This document shows, piece after piece, positions 1 through 7,236 of a stretch of 12,955 nucleotides of DNA. A program made the position numbers and the translations under genes. Origin of the DNA: an uncultured Lachnospiraceae bacterium. Its GTDB lineage: Bacteria; Bacillota; Clostridia; Lachnospirales; Lachnospiraceae. Under the pieces are notes generated by a model. The model was not told the DNA's origin and did no database searches. It saw only the letters and a program-made list of their open reading frames with translations. The DNA is taken from NCBI GenBank assembly GCA_947177105.1, contig CAMWTF010000030.1, positions 1-12,955 on the forward strand, given 5' to 3'. Every line of letters starts with the position of its first letter. The first letter of the stretch is position 1.

Positions 1-1633
1 GCACGGCGTCCGTCATTCCATCGCTCCCCAACAGCCTGCCCAACTCCTGTAGGTTCTCATCGCCTTCAAGCAGACGGATGTCCGTAACGGTACTGTCCTT
101 ACTCGCCGTTTTTTCAATCACATAATGCCTGTCAGCCATAGCGGCAATCTGGGGCAGATGGGTGATACAGATCACCTGATGGGCATGGGCCACACTGTCC
201 AGCTGCTCCGACACCTTCCAGGCCGTTTTGCCGCTGATGCCCGCATCGATCTCGTCAAAAATCAGAGTGTCGATATCATCCCGGCTGGCCAGCACCGTCT
301 TGATGGCCAGCATGATCCGGGACAGCTCGCCGCCGCTGGCGATCTGGGCCAGGGGCTTTACCGCCTCCCCCGGATTGGTGGAGATAAGAAATTCCACCTC
401 ATCGCAGCCCTTAACGCTGACGCTCTGGCCGTCCTGCACCTGGATCTGTAACTGCACCGCCAGGAAATTCAGACCCCTCAGAGCCTCCGTCAGAGCCTTT
501 GTCAACACCTTGGCGCTATCCCTGCGGATGCGGGTCAGCTTCTTGCATGCCTGCTCCAGAGCTTTCCGGGCCTTGGTAAGCTGCTGCTCCAGCTTCTGTA
601 TATACAGGTCATAATCCGCCAGCTTCTCCAGCCTTTGGCATTTTTCCTCATATGCCTGGAGAATCTGCTCCAGGGTATTGCCATACTTATCCTTCAGGCG
701 GTTGATCAGGTTCAGACGCTCCTCCGTCCGCCGGAAATCCTGCTCGTCCCAGGTCAGACCATCCTGATATTGGACCATATCCCGGTTAAAGTCACTGAGC
801 AGGCCGTCAATCTGGCTCAGTTGTTCCTCCAGCTGCTCCAGCTGCCGGTCATACTCCACAATGCCATGCATACAGCGCAGGGCCCTGCTCAAGGCGCTGC
901 CCGCGCCTCCATCCTCATTGCCCGCGTAAGCCTGCGCCTCCCCCAGAGACTCGGCAATTTTTTTGCCGTTTACCATGCGCCTGTATTCCTCCTCCAGCGC
1001 CGCGTCCTCGCCGGGCGTCAGATGGGCATTCTGAATCTCCTGCTGCTCAAAGACCAGCAGATCCTGCTCCCTTTTTAAGGCATCCTCGTCCAGTCGGTTT
1101 TCCTCCATTTCCTCCTGAAGCCTTTTGACCTCCCGGTAACGCTCCGCCACCAGGCAAAGCGCCTCCTGGGCCGCCGCTCCCGCATAGGCGTCCAAAATCT
1201 CCATATGCTTCTTTTTGTGCAGCAGGGACTGGTGTTCATGCTGGCCGTGTATGTCAATCAACAGCTCGGCCACCTCCTTGACCTGCCGGGCGGCAACGGA
1301 TTCCCCGTTGACACGGAACACATTCTTCCCCGGCTGCATCCGGCGGCTGATGAGCACCATATCCTCCTCCAGCGGTATCTCCAGTTCCCGCAGTTTCTCC
1401 CGCAGCGCCCCATTCTCCGGCGGGCAAGTAAACATCAACTCCACCAGAGCGCTCTCCGCCCCCTGGCGCATCATATCCTTGTCAAATCTGGCGCCCAGCG
1501 CCAGATTGACCGAACCGATCAAAATAGATTTGCCGGCGCCGGTCTCGCCGGTCAGTATATTCAGTCCTTCCCCAAATTCTACCTCTGTCTCCTCGATGAG
1601 AGCCAGATTCTTCACATGTAAGCTTACTAACAT
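1..1633 (-). CDS. recN: DNA repair ATPase RecN, 3' end cut by window edge
   Basis: RecN is an SMC-like cytoplasmic ATPase that acts early in double-strand-break repair. The frame is open from the ATG at 1633 to base 1, giving about 544 residues. Family members are about 550-570 residues, so only the last few codons are missing. Residues 29-36 are the Walker A motif GETGAGKS. The middle (about 160-400) is rich in Glu, Gln, Leu and Lys, as expected for the coiled-coil arms. The ABC signature SGGELS is near 432-437, Walker B (LIFDEID, followed by AGISG) near 457-468, and the switch histidine lies in ITHLPQIA. The start is supported by GGGAGGAAAGGG a few bases upstream. It is the last operon gene in the window, 119 bp after argR. 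No LexA-type box (GAAC-N4-GTTC) was seen upstream. The identification is secure. Confidence 0.97.
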   Translation of the reverse strand, partial: MLVSLHVKNLALIEETEVEFGEGLNILTGETGAGKSILIGSVNLALGARFDKDMMRQGAESALVELMFTCPPENGALREKLRELEIPLEEDMVLISRRMQPGKNVFRVNGESVAARQVKEVAELLIDIHGQHEHQSLLHKKKHMEILDAYAGAAAQEALCLVAERYREVKRLQEEMEENRLDEDALKREQDLLVFEQQEIQNAHLTPGEDAALEEEYRRMVNGKKIAESLGEAQAYAGNEDGGAGSALSRALRCMHGIVEYDRQLEQLEEQLSQIDGLLSDFNRDMVQYQDGLTWDEQDFRRTEERLNLINRLKDKYGNTLEQILQAYEEKCQRLEKLADYDLYIQKLEQQLTKARKALEQACKKLTRIRRDSAKVLTKALTEALRGLNFLAVQLQIQVQDGQSVSVKGCDEVEFLISTNPGEAVKPLAQIASGGELSRIMLAIKTVLASRDDIDTLIFDEIDAGISGKTAWKVSEQLDSVAHAHQVICITHLPQIAAMADRHYVIEKTASKDSTVTDIRLLEGDENLQELGRLLGSDGMTDAV

Positions 1634-1648
1634 TTTCCCTTTCCTCCC

Positions 1649-1671
1649 GGCTCCCTTTTTTCAGGGGAGCC
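1649..1671 (-). promoter_or_regulatory. Hairpin in the recN leader, next to its ribosome binding site
   Basis: GGCTCCC at 1649-1655 and GGGAGCC at 1665-1671 form a perfect 7-bp stem with a 9-base A-rich loop in mRNA sense. The 3' arm of the transcript abuts the recN Shine-Dalgarno (about 1640-1648). No T-run follows on either strand, so it is not a typical intrinsic terminator. It could modulate recN translation or stabilise the mRNA end; this is inference. The rest of the 119-bp argR-recN gap shows nothing recognisable. Confidence 0.45.
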
Positions 1672-1752
1672 GCGCCCTCTTCCCGCAGTCCCCCAACTCC
1701 CTGTGTCAAAGAGACTGCCGCAGCCGGCAAAATGCCGACTGCCATGCCAAGA

Positions 1753-2214
1753 TTAAGAGTGCAGCAATTCCCGAATCCTCCCCATCAGTTTCTCCGTATC
1801 CTCCACCGTGCGCACGGCCATCATGATGGTGTCGTCCCCGGCGATGCTGCCAACAATCTCCTGGAAACGCATGGCGTCGATGGCTGCCGCCACCGCCATG
1901 GCCATGCCGGAGACGGTCTTTACCACCAGGATATTCTGCGCCATATCCATGGAGGAAAAACCGTCCTTCAGCACCCGGATATATTTATCCTCCAGATGCC
2001 TGCTGTCCTCCTGCCGCAATATGGCATACTTCTGCTTACCGCCGTCGGCAGACACTTTGTACAGGTTCAGTTCCCGGATATCTCTGGACACAGTGGCCTG
2101 GGTCACATCGTACCCCGCCTCCCTGAGCTGTCTGGCCAGTTCCTCCTGGGTGTCGATCTCCTGACGGGCAATGATCTCCAGAATCGTATTGTGTCTGTTT
2201 TTTTTCAGGCCCAT
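1753..2214 (-). CDS. argR: Arginine repressor ArgR/AhrC
   Basis: ArgR is a hexameric, arginine-responsive transcription factor that represses arginine synthesis and, in Firmicutes, activates arginine catabolism. The protein is 153 residues, normal for the family. The N-terminal winged helix carries the recognition segment ATVSRDIRELNL (residues 40-51). The C-terminal oligomerisation and arginine-binding domain contains GSIAGDDT (122-129), whose aspartates contact arginine in characterised homologues. The ATG at 2214 is preceded by AGGGGAGGG at good spacing. It lies 18 bp after nadK, consistent with co-transcription. Codons 4-6 contain a run of eight A residues. No convincing ARG box was found in the window. 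Confidence 0.96.
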   Translation of the reverse strand: MGLKKNRHNTILEIIARQEIDTQEELARQLREAGYDVTQATVSRDIRELNLYKVSADGGKQKYAILRQEDSRHLEDKYIRVLKDGFSSMDMAQNILVVKTVSGMAMAVAAAIDAMRFQEIVGSIAGDDTIMMAVRTVEDTEKLMGRIRELLHS

Positions 2215-2232
2215 ATATCCCTCCCCTACCTG

Positions 2233-3096
2233 CTACTGCGTCTCCCGCATCTTCCGGTGTAACACTTCCAGAAAGCTTACTTTGTTCACCGATAAGATCT
2301 CCGTGGTCTTCTCCGATTTCACGATCCGGATTCTGTCACCGGTACACATGGACACCTGGTGGGCTCCGTCAAAGTTGGCGGTCACCTGCTGTCTCCTGCC
2401 CTCCCGGCCCTCGGGGATCTCAATCTCGATTACATCCTCCGGGGACAGAATAATGCTTCGGCTGCTGAGGGTGTGGGGGCAGATGGGGGTCATGATGATG
2501 AGCCGGGCGGAGGGCTCCGCTATGGGACCGCCTGCGGACAGGTTGTACCCGGTGGAACCGGTGGGGGTGGTGATAATCATACCGTCGGCGCTGTACTCTT
2601 TGAGGAATTGCCCGTTCACATAGATATTGAGCTTGATAACCTGCAGCGCGCCGCTTCTGGAGATGACTATATCATTTAAGGACCAGTCCTCCATAACTTT
2701 GCCATCCTGATAAAAGACCTTGCCGTTGAGCATCATCCGGCTTTCGGACAAAACCTCTCCGGACATCAGCTGATCCAGCGCCTCATCAAGGCACCCAGGC
2801 TCCACCTCCGTCATATATCCCAGGGTTCCCAGATTCACGCCGATCAACGGGATATTGGTTTTCTTCACATCCCATGCGGCCTGCAGCATGGTGCCGTCTC
2901 CCCCCAGCACAATCATGCAGCAGGCATCCGCCGGGGCATACTCCTCCATGTTCATGTCATGGTGATTTTCGTCCCCCTTATTTTGTAAGATCACCGTACA
3001 TTTATGCCCGTGGGATTCCAGATAGCCGCGGATCCGCTCCGTCATGGCCATGCCCTTGTCCTTGTGGCAGTTGGTATAGATCAGAAAATGCTTCAT
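2233..3096 (-). CDS. nadK: NAD kinase
   Basis: NadK phosphorylates NAD to NADP with ATP or polyphosphate in the cytoplasm and is the only de novo source of NADP. The protein is 287 residues, within the family range. GGDGT is at 65-69, the LND nucleotide-binding segment at 140-142, DG at 171-172, and the glycine-rich block TPTGSTGYNLSAGGPI at 177-192, followed by PICPHTL at 204-210. The ATG at 3096 has an AGGAAAGAGG ribosome binding site. The gene sits 18 bp before argR but 191 bp after tlyA, a gap filled by hairpin repeats. NADP made here would serve the reductase that follows Dxs in the isoprenoid pathway, but the linkage is probably just conserved operon structure. Confidence 0.97.
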   Translation of the reverse strand: MKHFLIYTNCHKDKGMAMTERIRGYLESHGHKCTVILQNKGDENHHDMNMEEYAPADACCMIVLGGDGTMLQAAWDVKKTNIPLIGVNLGTLGYMTEVEPGCLDEALDQLMSGEVLSESRMMLNGKVFYQDGKVMEDWSLNDIVISRSGALQVIKLNIYVNGQFLKEYSADGMIITTPTGSTGYNLSAGGPIAEPSARLIIMTPICPHTLSSRSIILSPEDVIEIEIPEGREGRRQQVTANFDGAHQVSMCTGDRIRIVKSEKTTEILSVNKVSFLEVLHRKMRETQ

Positions 3097-3108
3097 CTCT
3101 GCCTCTTT

Positions 3109-3287
3109 CCTGCATTACCAGAGTTTGACTTAGGCCAAACTCCTGCTGTGCCCGTGTTATTGCGTTAATGCGTATTTGGAAGTTTACTTCCAAATACGCC
3201 TCTTCCCTGCATATCGCAGGCCGAGCCTGCGATATTGCACCAATCAGTATTTGGATGTGCAACATCCAAACTTGCCGCCCGGCGCTG
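3109..3287. repeat. Array of four palindromes in the tlyA-nadK gap (two degenerate repeat units)
   Basis: This fills almost all of the 191-bp gap. There are four hairpins. (1) GAGTTTG 3121-3127 pairs with CAAACTC 3136-3142. (2) GCGTATTTGGAAGT 3170-3183 pairs with ACTTCCAAATACGC 3186-3199, a perfect 14-bp palindrome. (3) ATATCGCAGGC 3211-3221 pairs with GCCTGCGATAT 3225-3235, loop CGA. (4) TTTGGATGT 3250-3258 pairs with ACATCCAAA 3262-3270. The array reads as two degenerate units. Each starts with CCTGCAT (3109 and 3206) and continues through a hairpin to TATTGC, then AAT, then GTATTTGGA, then a second hairpin. The first part is about 79% identical to 9169-9224. No ORF or promoter stands out. 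In mRNA it would be a string of stems between tlyA and nadK. Confidence 0.85.
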
Positions 3288-4181
3288 TCAGCCCTTGTCC
3301 AAGCCGTCATGTGCCCGAGCTACCGTACTCTCTATGCGCTCCGGCCAATCCTGCTGCCAGGATAAACCGCTTTGGGCTGTCAAAAGTTCCCGTAACTCTG
3401 CCTCCGCCCCCTGCTCCGTCAACTCTGCCAGAGCCTGGCAGCGTATGCCGTCCTTCTGAATATGTACCAGATACTCAATATTCCCCTCCGGCCCCTTGAT
3501 AGGGGAATACTCCAGATGCAGCACTGAGAAGCCGATGGCATCGGCAAAGTCAACCACCTTATGGATCACCTCTCCATGCACAGCCGGGTCCCTCACCACG
3601 CCTTTTTTGCCCACTTTCTCCCTGCCCGCCTCAAACTGGGGCTTGATCAGGCACACCATCTGTCCCCCGTCCCGCAGCAGGTTCCGGGCGGGAACCAGAA
3701 TCTTAGTCAGAGAGATGAAGGACACGTCCACACTGGCAAAATCCGGTGTCTCCCCCACATCCCCGGGCAGCATATAGCGGAAATTGGTCTTTTCCATGCA
3801 CACCACCCGCGGGTCATTGCGCAGTTTCCAATCCAGCTGCCCATGGCCCACATCCACGGAGTAGACCTTAACGGCCCCGTTTTGCAGCATACAGTCGGTA
3901 AATCCGCCTGTGGAGGCGCCGATATCCATGCACACCAGACCCTCCAGGGAAATCCCCCAGCTCTCTATGGCCTTTTCCAGCTTCAGTCCTCCCCGGCTCA
4001 CATATTTCTGCTGTGTCCCCCTGACTTCCAGCTGCAGCCCTGCCATCTCAAACATGCTGCCCGCCTTGTCCTCCCGCTGCCCGTTGACATAGACATTGCC
4101 TGACATGATGATGGCCTTGGCCTTCTCCCGGGAAGGGGCATACCCCTGCCCCACCAGGATCACATCCAAACGCTCTTTCAT
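3288..4181 (-). CDS. tlyA: TlyA-family RNA methyltransferase / hemolysin-like protein
   Basis: TlyA-family proteins are 2'-O-methyltransferases; in mycobacteria TlyA modifies 16S and 23S rRNA. Many homologues are annotated as hemolysins from an older activity claim. The protein is 297 residues from the ATG at 4181, chosen because GAGG lies five bases upstream. Residues 1-60 form an S4 RNA-binding domain. The Rossmann fold carries the SAM motif DIGASTGGFT (86-95). Candidate catalytic residues lie in YVSRGGLKLEKA, VDVSFISL (151-158) and LIKPQFEAGR (178-187). SPIKGPEGNIEYL (226-238) is the usual C-terminal block. About 55 residues follow it, longer than the usual family tail, and their function is unknown. 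The gene starts 28 bp after dxs. The RNA target in this organism is inferred from the family only. Confidence 0.93.
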   Translation of the reverse strand: MKERLDVILVGQGYAPSREKAKAIIMSGNVYVNGQREDKAGSMFEMAGLQLEVRGTQQKYVSRGGLKLEKAIESWGISLEGLVCMDIGASTGGFTDCMLQNGAVKVYSVDVGHGQLDWKLRNDPRVVCMEKTNFRYMLPGDVGETPDFASVDVSFISLTKILVPARNLLRDGGQMVCLIKPQFEAGREKVGKKGVVRDPAVHGEVIHKVVDFADAIGFSVLHLEYSPIKGPEGNIEYLVHIQKDGIRCQALAELTEQGAEAELRELLTAQSGLSWQQDWPERIESTVARAHDGLDKG

Positions 4182-4193
4182 ATTTACCTCATC

Positions 4194-4204
4194 CCTGCAT
4201 ATCC
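4194..4204 (-). promoter_or_regulatory. Repeat-end motif just upstream of the tlyA ribosome binding site
   Basis: CCTGCATATCC on the plus strand reads GGATATGCAGG in mRNA. It ends 12 bases before the tlyA ATG, and the Shine-Dalgarno GAGG lies in those 12 bases. The same 11-mer occurs exactly at 9169-9179 (nusB leader), with a two-base variant at 3109-3119 (nadK leader). Here it stands alone in the 28-bp dxs-tlyA gap, without the palindrome that follows it elsewhere. Confidence 0.5.
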
Positions 4205-4209
4205 CAGGT

Positions 4210-6090
4210 TCATGCCCTGCGGCTATTTTCTCCCGCCGCCAGTCTCTCCCGAATGCTCCGGCAGATGCTGTCCGCATCCATGCCGATCTCGCTTTTCAGC
4301 TTCTCCACATTGCCATGCTCAATATAGGCATCGGGCAGCGCCACCTTTAGATAATCCGCCGCCATCTGTTCCTCGCTCAAGAGACGTAGCACCTTCTCGC
4401 CGTATCCCCCGGCGGATACATTCTCCTCCAGCGTCACAATAAGCCGATGCTCTTTACATGCCTCCCGCACCGCCTCTTCGTCGATGGGCTTTACAAAGCG
4501 GGCATTGACCAGGCTTACCTGCATTCCCTCCGCCTTCAGCTTCTCCCGTACCCGCTCCGCCGTCTTGACCATGCTGCCCACGGCAAACAGGGCGATATCC
4601 CGCTCCCGGTATATCCATTCCGCCCGTCCGCAAACAATGGGTTCCCGGTACTCCCTCAGGCCGTCATAGGCTTCCCCCCTGGGATAGCGGATGGCTATGG
4701 GTCCTTTGAACACCACGGCGTATTTCAGCATGTCCGCCAGCTCCCACTTGTTCTTGGGAGCGCACACATGCATATTGGGGATGCTGGTGAGATAGGAAAG
4801 GTCGAAGATCCCCTGGTGGGTCTCGCCGTCGCTGCCCACCAGCCCCGCCCGGTCAATGGCAAAGACCACCGGCAGATTCTGGATGCAGACATCATGCAGA
4901 ATCTGGTCGTAAGCCCTCTGCAAAAAAGAGGAATACACCGCCACCACCGGCTTCATGCCTCCCGCCGCCAGCCCTGCGGCAAAGGTCACGGCATGTTCCT
5001 CGGCAATACCCACATCAAAAAAGCGCTCCGGATACATGTTGCGGAACCTCTTAAGGCCCGTGCCGTCCGGCATGGCGGCGGTGATGGCCACCACCTTTTC
5101 GTCCCGGCCTCCCAGCTTGCACATCACCGTGGAAAAAACATCTGTGTAGTTGGGGGTGGTGTGAGGTCTGGTTGGCAGGCCCGTCTCCACGTCGAAAGGA
5201 TCCGCGCCGTGGAACCGGGCAGGATGACGCTCCGCCGGGGCATAGCCCTTGCCCTTCTGCGTGATGGCGTGAATCATCACCGCCCCATTCACCCTTCTGG
5301 CCTCCTGGATCACCCGCACCAGGGCCTGGATATTGTGCCCGTCCACCGGCCCCAGATATGTAATACCCATATCCTCAAAAAGCATACCCGGAATCACCAG
5401 CTGCTTAAAGCTGCTCTTGACCCTGCGGATGCCGGACACCATGTTATTGCCTCTGGGAGTTCCCCGCAAAGCCTCATAGATCCCTCTCTTCAGATCCAGA
5501 TAACTGTCCGCCGTTCGGATATTGTTCAGATATTTGGAGACGCCTCCCACATTTTCGGAGATGGACATGTTGTTGTCGTTGAGGATTATAATGAAATTGG
5601 TCTCCAGCTTACCCGCATTGTTCAATGCCTCGTAGGCCATGCCTCCGGTCATGGCGCCGTCACCGATAACAGATACAATGGTCTGATCCAGTCCCTGGAT
5701 ATCCCTGGCTTTCACCAGCCCCAGGCCCGCCGAGATGGAAGTGGAACTGTGCCCCGTGTCAAAGGCGTCGCAGTTGCTCTCCTTGCGCTTGGGAAATCCG
5801 CTCATGCCGCGGAACTGCCGCAGGCCGTCAAAGCCGTCCTTGCGCCCGGTCAGTATCTTGTGGGTGTAGGACTGGTGCCCCACATCCCAGATGATCTTGT
5901 CCTCCGGAAGCCTTAAGGCCAGATGCAGCGCCATGGTCAGTTCCACCGCCCCCAGGTTGGAGCCAAGATGCCCTCCTGTGACACTGATTTTATGGATCAG
6001 AAACTCCCGGATCTCCTGGGCCAGTTCCTCATATGACTTGGGATCTATATTTTTGATATCATTTACATTCCGTATCTGTTCTAAGTACAT
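4210..6090 (-). CDS. dxs: 1-deoxy-D-xylulose-5-phosphate synthase
   Basis: Dxs condenses pyruvate and glyceraldehyde-3-phosphate to DXP, using thiamine diphosphate. This is the entry step of the MEP isoprenoid pathway and also feeds thiamine and pyridoxal synthesis. The protein is 626 residues, the normal length. The conserved His of TGGHLGSNLG is at 41, DVGHQ at 69-73, the TPP/Mg motif GDGAMTGG at 143-150 with NDNNMSIS at 171-178. The catalytic Glu is about 364 in IAEEHA, and DRAGLVGSDGETHQG is at 413-427. The ATG at 6090 is preferred over in-frame ATGs at 6117 and 6108 because GGAG lies upstream only of the inner one, at a rather long 10-base spacing. It follows ispA by 50 bp and precedes tlyA by 28 bp. 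Confidence 0.97.
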   Translation of the reverse strand: MYLEQIRNVNDIKNIDPKSYEELAQEIREFLIHKISVTGGHLGSNLGAVELTMALHLALRLPEDKIIWDVGHQSYTHKILTGRKDGFDGLRQFRGMSGFPKRKESNCDAFDTGHSSTSISAGLGLVKARDIQGLDQTIVSVIGDGAMTGGMAYEALNNAGKLETNFIIILNDNNMSISENVGGVSKYLNNIRTADSYLDLKRGIYEALRGTPRGNNMVSGIRRVKSSFKQLVIPGMLFEDMGITYLGPVDGHNIQALVRVIQEARRVNGAVMIHAITQKGKGYAPAERHPARFHGADPFDVETGLPTRPHTTPNYTDVFSTVMCKLGGRDEKVVAITAAMPDGTGLKRFRNMYPERFFDVGIAEEHAVTFAAGLAAGGMKPVVAVYSSFLQRAYDQILHDVCIQNLPVVFAIDRAGLVGSDGETHQGIFDLSYLTSIPNMHVCAPKNKWELADMLKYAVVFKGPIAIRYPRGEAYDGLREYREPIVCGRAEWIYRERDIALFAVGSMVKTAERVREKLKAEGMQVSLVNARFVKPIDEEAVREACKEHRLIVTLEENVSAGGYGEKVLRLLSEEQMAADYLKVALPDAYIEHGNVEKLKSEIGMDADSICRSIRERLAAGENSRRA

Positions 6091-6140
6091 ATATGTCCGT
6101 CTCCACATATACCGCAAGCTTCACCCTGCCCCGTAAAAGG

Positions 6141-7049
6141 CTATTTCCTGCGATGAATCAGAAAAGCCGTCAATTCCCGCAGAAAGCCGCTGTCCCCCTC
6201 CACGGAAGAGAGAATCTCCATAGCCTCTCTGGAAAGCCGCTCCACCTCCCGGGCGGAAGCCTCCATGCCCCTGATCGTCACATAGGTCTGCTTATGGTTC
6301 TTCTCATCGCTGCCGATGGGCTTGCCCAGTTCTTCCATGGTGCCGGTGACATCCAGAATATCGTCCTTAATCTGAAACGCAATGCCAATGTTGTAGGCGC
6401 ATCTCTCCATCTGCCGGACCTGCTGCTCGTCCGCCCCGGCCAGAATAGCCCCCGCCATCATGGCCGCCTGGATCAGCGCTGCGGTTTTGTGCTCATGGAT
6501 GAACAGGAGCTGCTCCATGGACACCTGCTCCGCCTCCTCCGCCTGGATATCCGCCGTCTGTCCGCCGATCATGCCATAGACTCCGGCCTTTCGCGCCAGC
6601 GCCTCCACCGCCCCGGCAACACGCCGCATATGGGCGGCATCCTCCGGCCTCCCCATGGAAAAAGCCCCCATGGCCGTCTCCCAGGCCAGATTCAGAAGTC
6701 CGTCTCCCGCCAAAATTCCCATGGCCTCTCCATATACGGTATGGGTGGTCTTGCGTCCCCGGCGGTACTCGTCATTGTCCATGGCGGGCAAGTCGTCATG
6801 GACCAGGGAATAGGTGTGGATCATCTCGATGGCCGCCATCAGAGGTTCCACCTCCCTGCCGCCCCCCCCGAACATCCGGTATGTCTCCTGTAGCAGCATG
6901 GGGCGCAGACGCTTGCCTCCCGCCAGTATGCTATAGTTCATGGCTTCCAGCACCGTGTGCTGGTACCCTGTCTCCGCAGGCAGATATCCCTTGATAATCT
7001 CCTCAATCTCCGCCGCCTTGCGCCGTATGGTTTCCTGTATCTGTTCCAT
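6141..7049 (-). CDS. ispA: Farnesyl diphosphate synthase (short-chain polyprenyl synthase)
   Basis: IspA joins isopentenyl diphosphate to dimethylallyl/geranyl diphosphate to make farnesyl diphosphate, the precursor of undecaprenyl-PP and quinone side chains. The protein is 302 residues. The first aspartate-rich motif is DDLPAMD (85-91), with the two-residue insertion typical of bacterial FPP synthases. GGQ is at 162-164, HKTA at 187-190, and the second aspartate-rich motif DDILD at 229-233. IHTYSLVHDDLPAMD resembles E. coli IspA, which favours a C15 product (inference). The ATG at 7049 has GGAGAG upstream. A run of eight G in coding sense (6862-6869) lies in the Gly-rich stretch FGGGGR. In many relatives the gene is close to xseB; here 162 bp of palindromic repeats separate them. 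Confidence 0.95.
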   Translation of the reverse strand: MEQIQETIRRKAAEIEEIIKGYLPAETGYQHTVLEAMNYSILAGGKRLRPMLLQETYRMFGGGGREVEPLMAAIEMIHTYSLVHDDLPAMDNDEYRRGRKTTHTVYGEAMGILAGDGLLNLAWETAMGAFSMGRPEDAAHMRRVAGAVEALARKAGVYGMIGGQTADIQAEEAEQVSMEQLLFIHEHKTAALIQAAMMAGAILAGADEQQVRQMERCAYNIGIAFQIKDDILDVTGTMEELGKPIGSDEKNHKQTYVTIRGMEASAREVERLSREAMEILSSVEGDSGFLRELTAFLIHRRK

Positions 7050-7062
7050 ATTGTCTCTCCAA

Positions 7063-7168
7063 TTTAGAGTTCCGCATATCCTTGTATGACGCTCATATCC
7101 CGTGATGAATGTACGGCTGCCTTAGGGCATCCCTACATTCATCAGCGCGCCATACAAGGATATGCTGT
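7063..7168. repeat. Complete palindromic repeat unit in the xseB-ispA gap
   Basis: GCATATCCTTGTATG (7074-7088) pairs perfectly with CATACAAGGATATGC (7151-7165), and inside it TGATGAATGTA (7103-7113) pairs perfectly with TACATTCATCA (7134-7144). A short TGCC/GGCA stem sits in the apical loop. The 19-mer TTTAGAGTTCCGCATATCC at 7063-7081 recurs exactly at 7169-7187, where a second, partial unit begins. The outer ends (GAGT-CCGCATATCC and GGATATGCTGTTT) match the unit repeated at 12725-12955, although the internal sequence differs. No protein is encoded. It could be a non-autonomous mobile palindrome or an mRNA-stability stem. Confidence 0.85.
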
Positions 7169-7236
7169 TTTAGAGTTCCGCATATCCCCTGCCAGCGCAC
7201 AAGGCGGGCGATCAATATGTGGCCGCTCTGCCATCC
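7169..7236. repeat. Half repeat unit running into the xseB coding end
   Basis: Bases 7173-7236 align without gaps to 12846-12909 at about 51 of 64 positions. That covers the left arm and apical loop of the 120-bp element. The right arm is absent, so the large hairpin cannot form. The match continues past the xseB stop codon (7212-7214) for about 22 bases. The last codons of xseB, and the stop itself, therefore appear to come from the repeat. Confidence 0.75.

Noticed and set aside
1634..1752. LexA/SOS box upstream of recN
   Set aside because: No GAAC-N4-GTTC-type site was found, although recN is SOS-controlled in some bacteria.
1215..1826. Plus-strand open frame opposite recN and the argR-recN gap
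   Set aside because: It is Ser/Pro/Arg-rich with no family signature and lies opposite the recN Walker A region. Treated as a shadow.
3109..3287. Structured RNA gene, tRNA or riboswitch in the tlyA-nadK gap
   Set aside because: The hairpins are simple serial stems made of repeat sequence. There is no cloverleaf, no known aptamer core and no promoter.
4182..4277. Longer start for tlyA, inside dxs
   Set aside because: The extra residues come from out-of-frame dxs sequence. The family N-terminus MKERLDVIL begins at 4181.
4447..5916. Long plus-strand open frame opposite dxs (489 codons)
   Set aside because: It mirrors dxs, whose motifs and length are secure. The frame is His/Pro/Gly/Leu-rich with no recognisable domain, as expected from antisense reading of GC-rich codons.
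7103..7144. ARG box formed by TGATGAATGTA and TACATTCATCA
   Set aside because: The half-sites resemble ArgR half-sites, but they are 20 bases apart and sit inside the repeat's stem. ArgR boxes are compact palindromes of about 18 bp.
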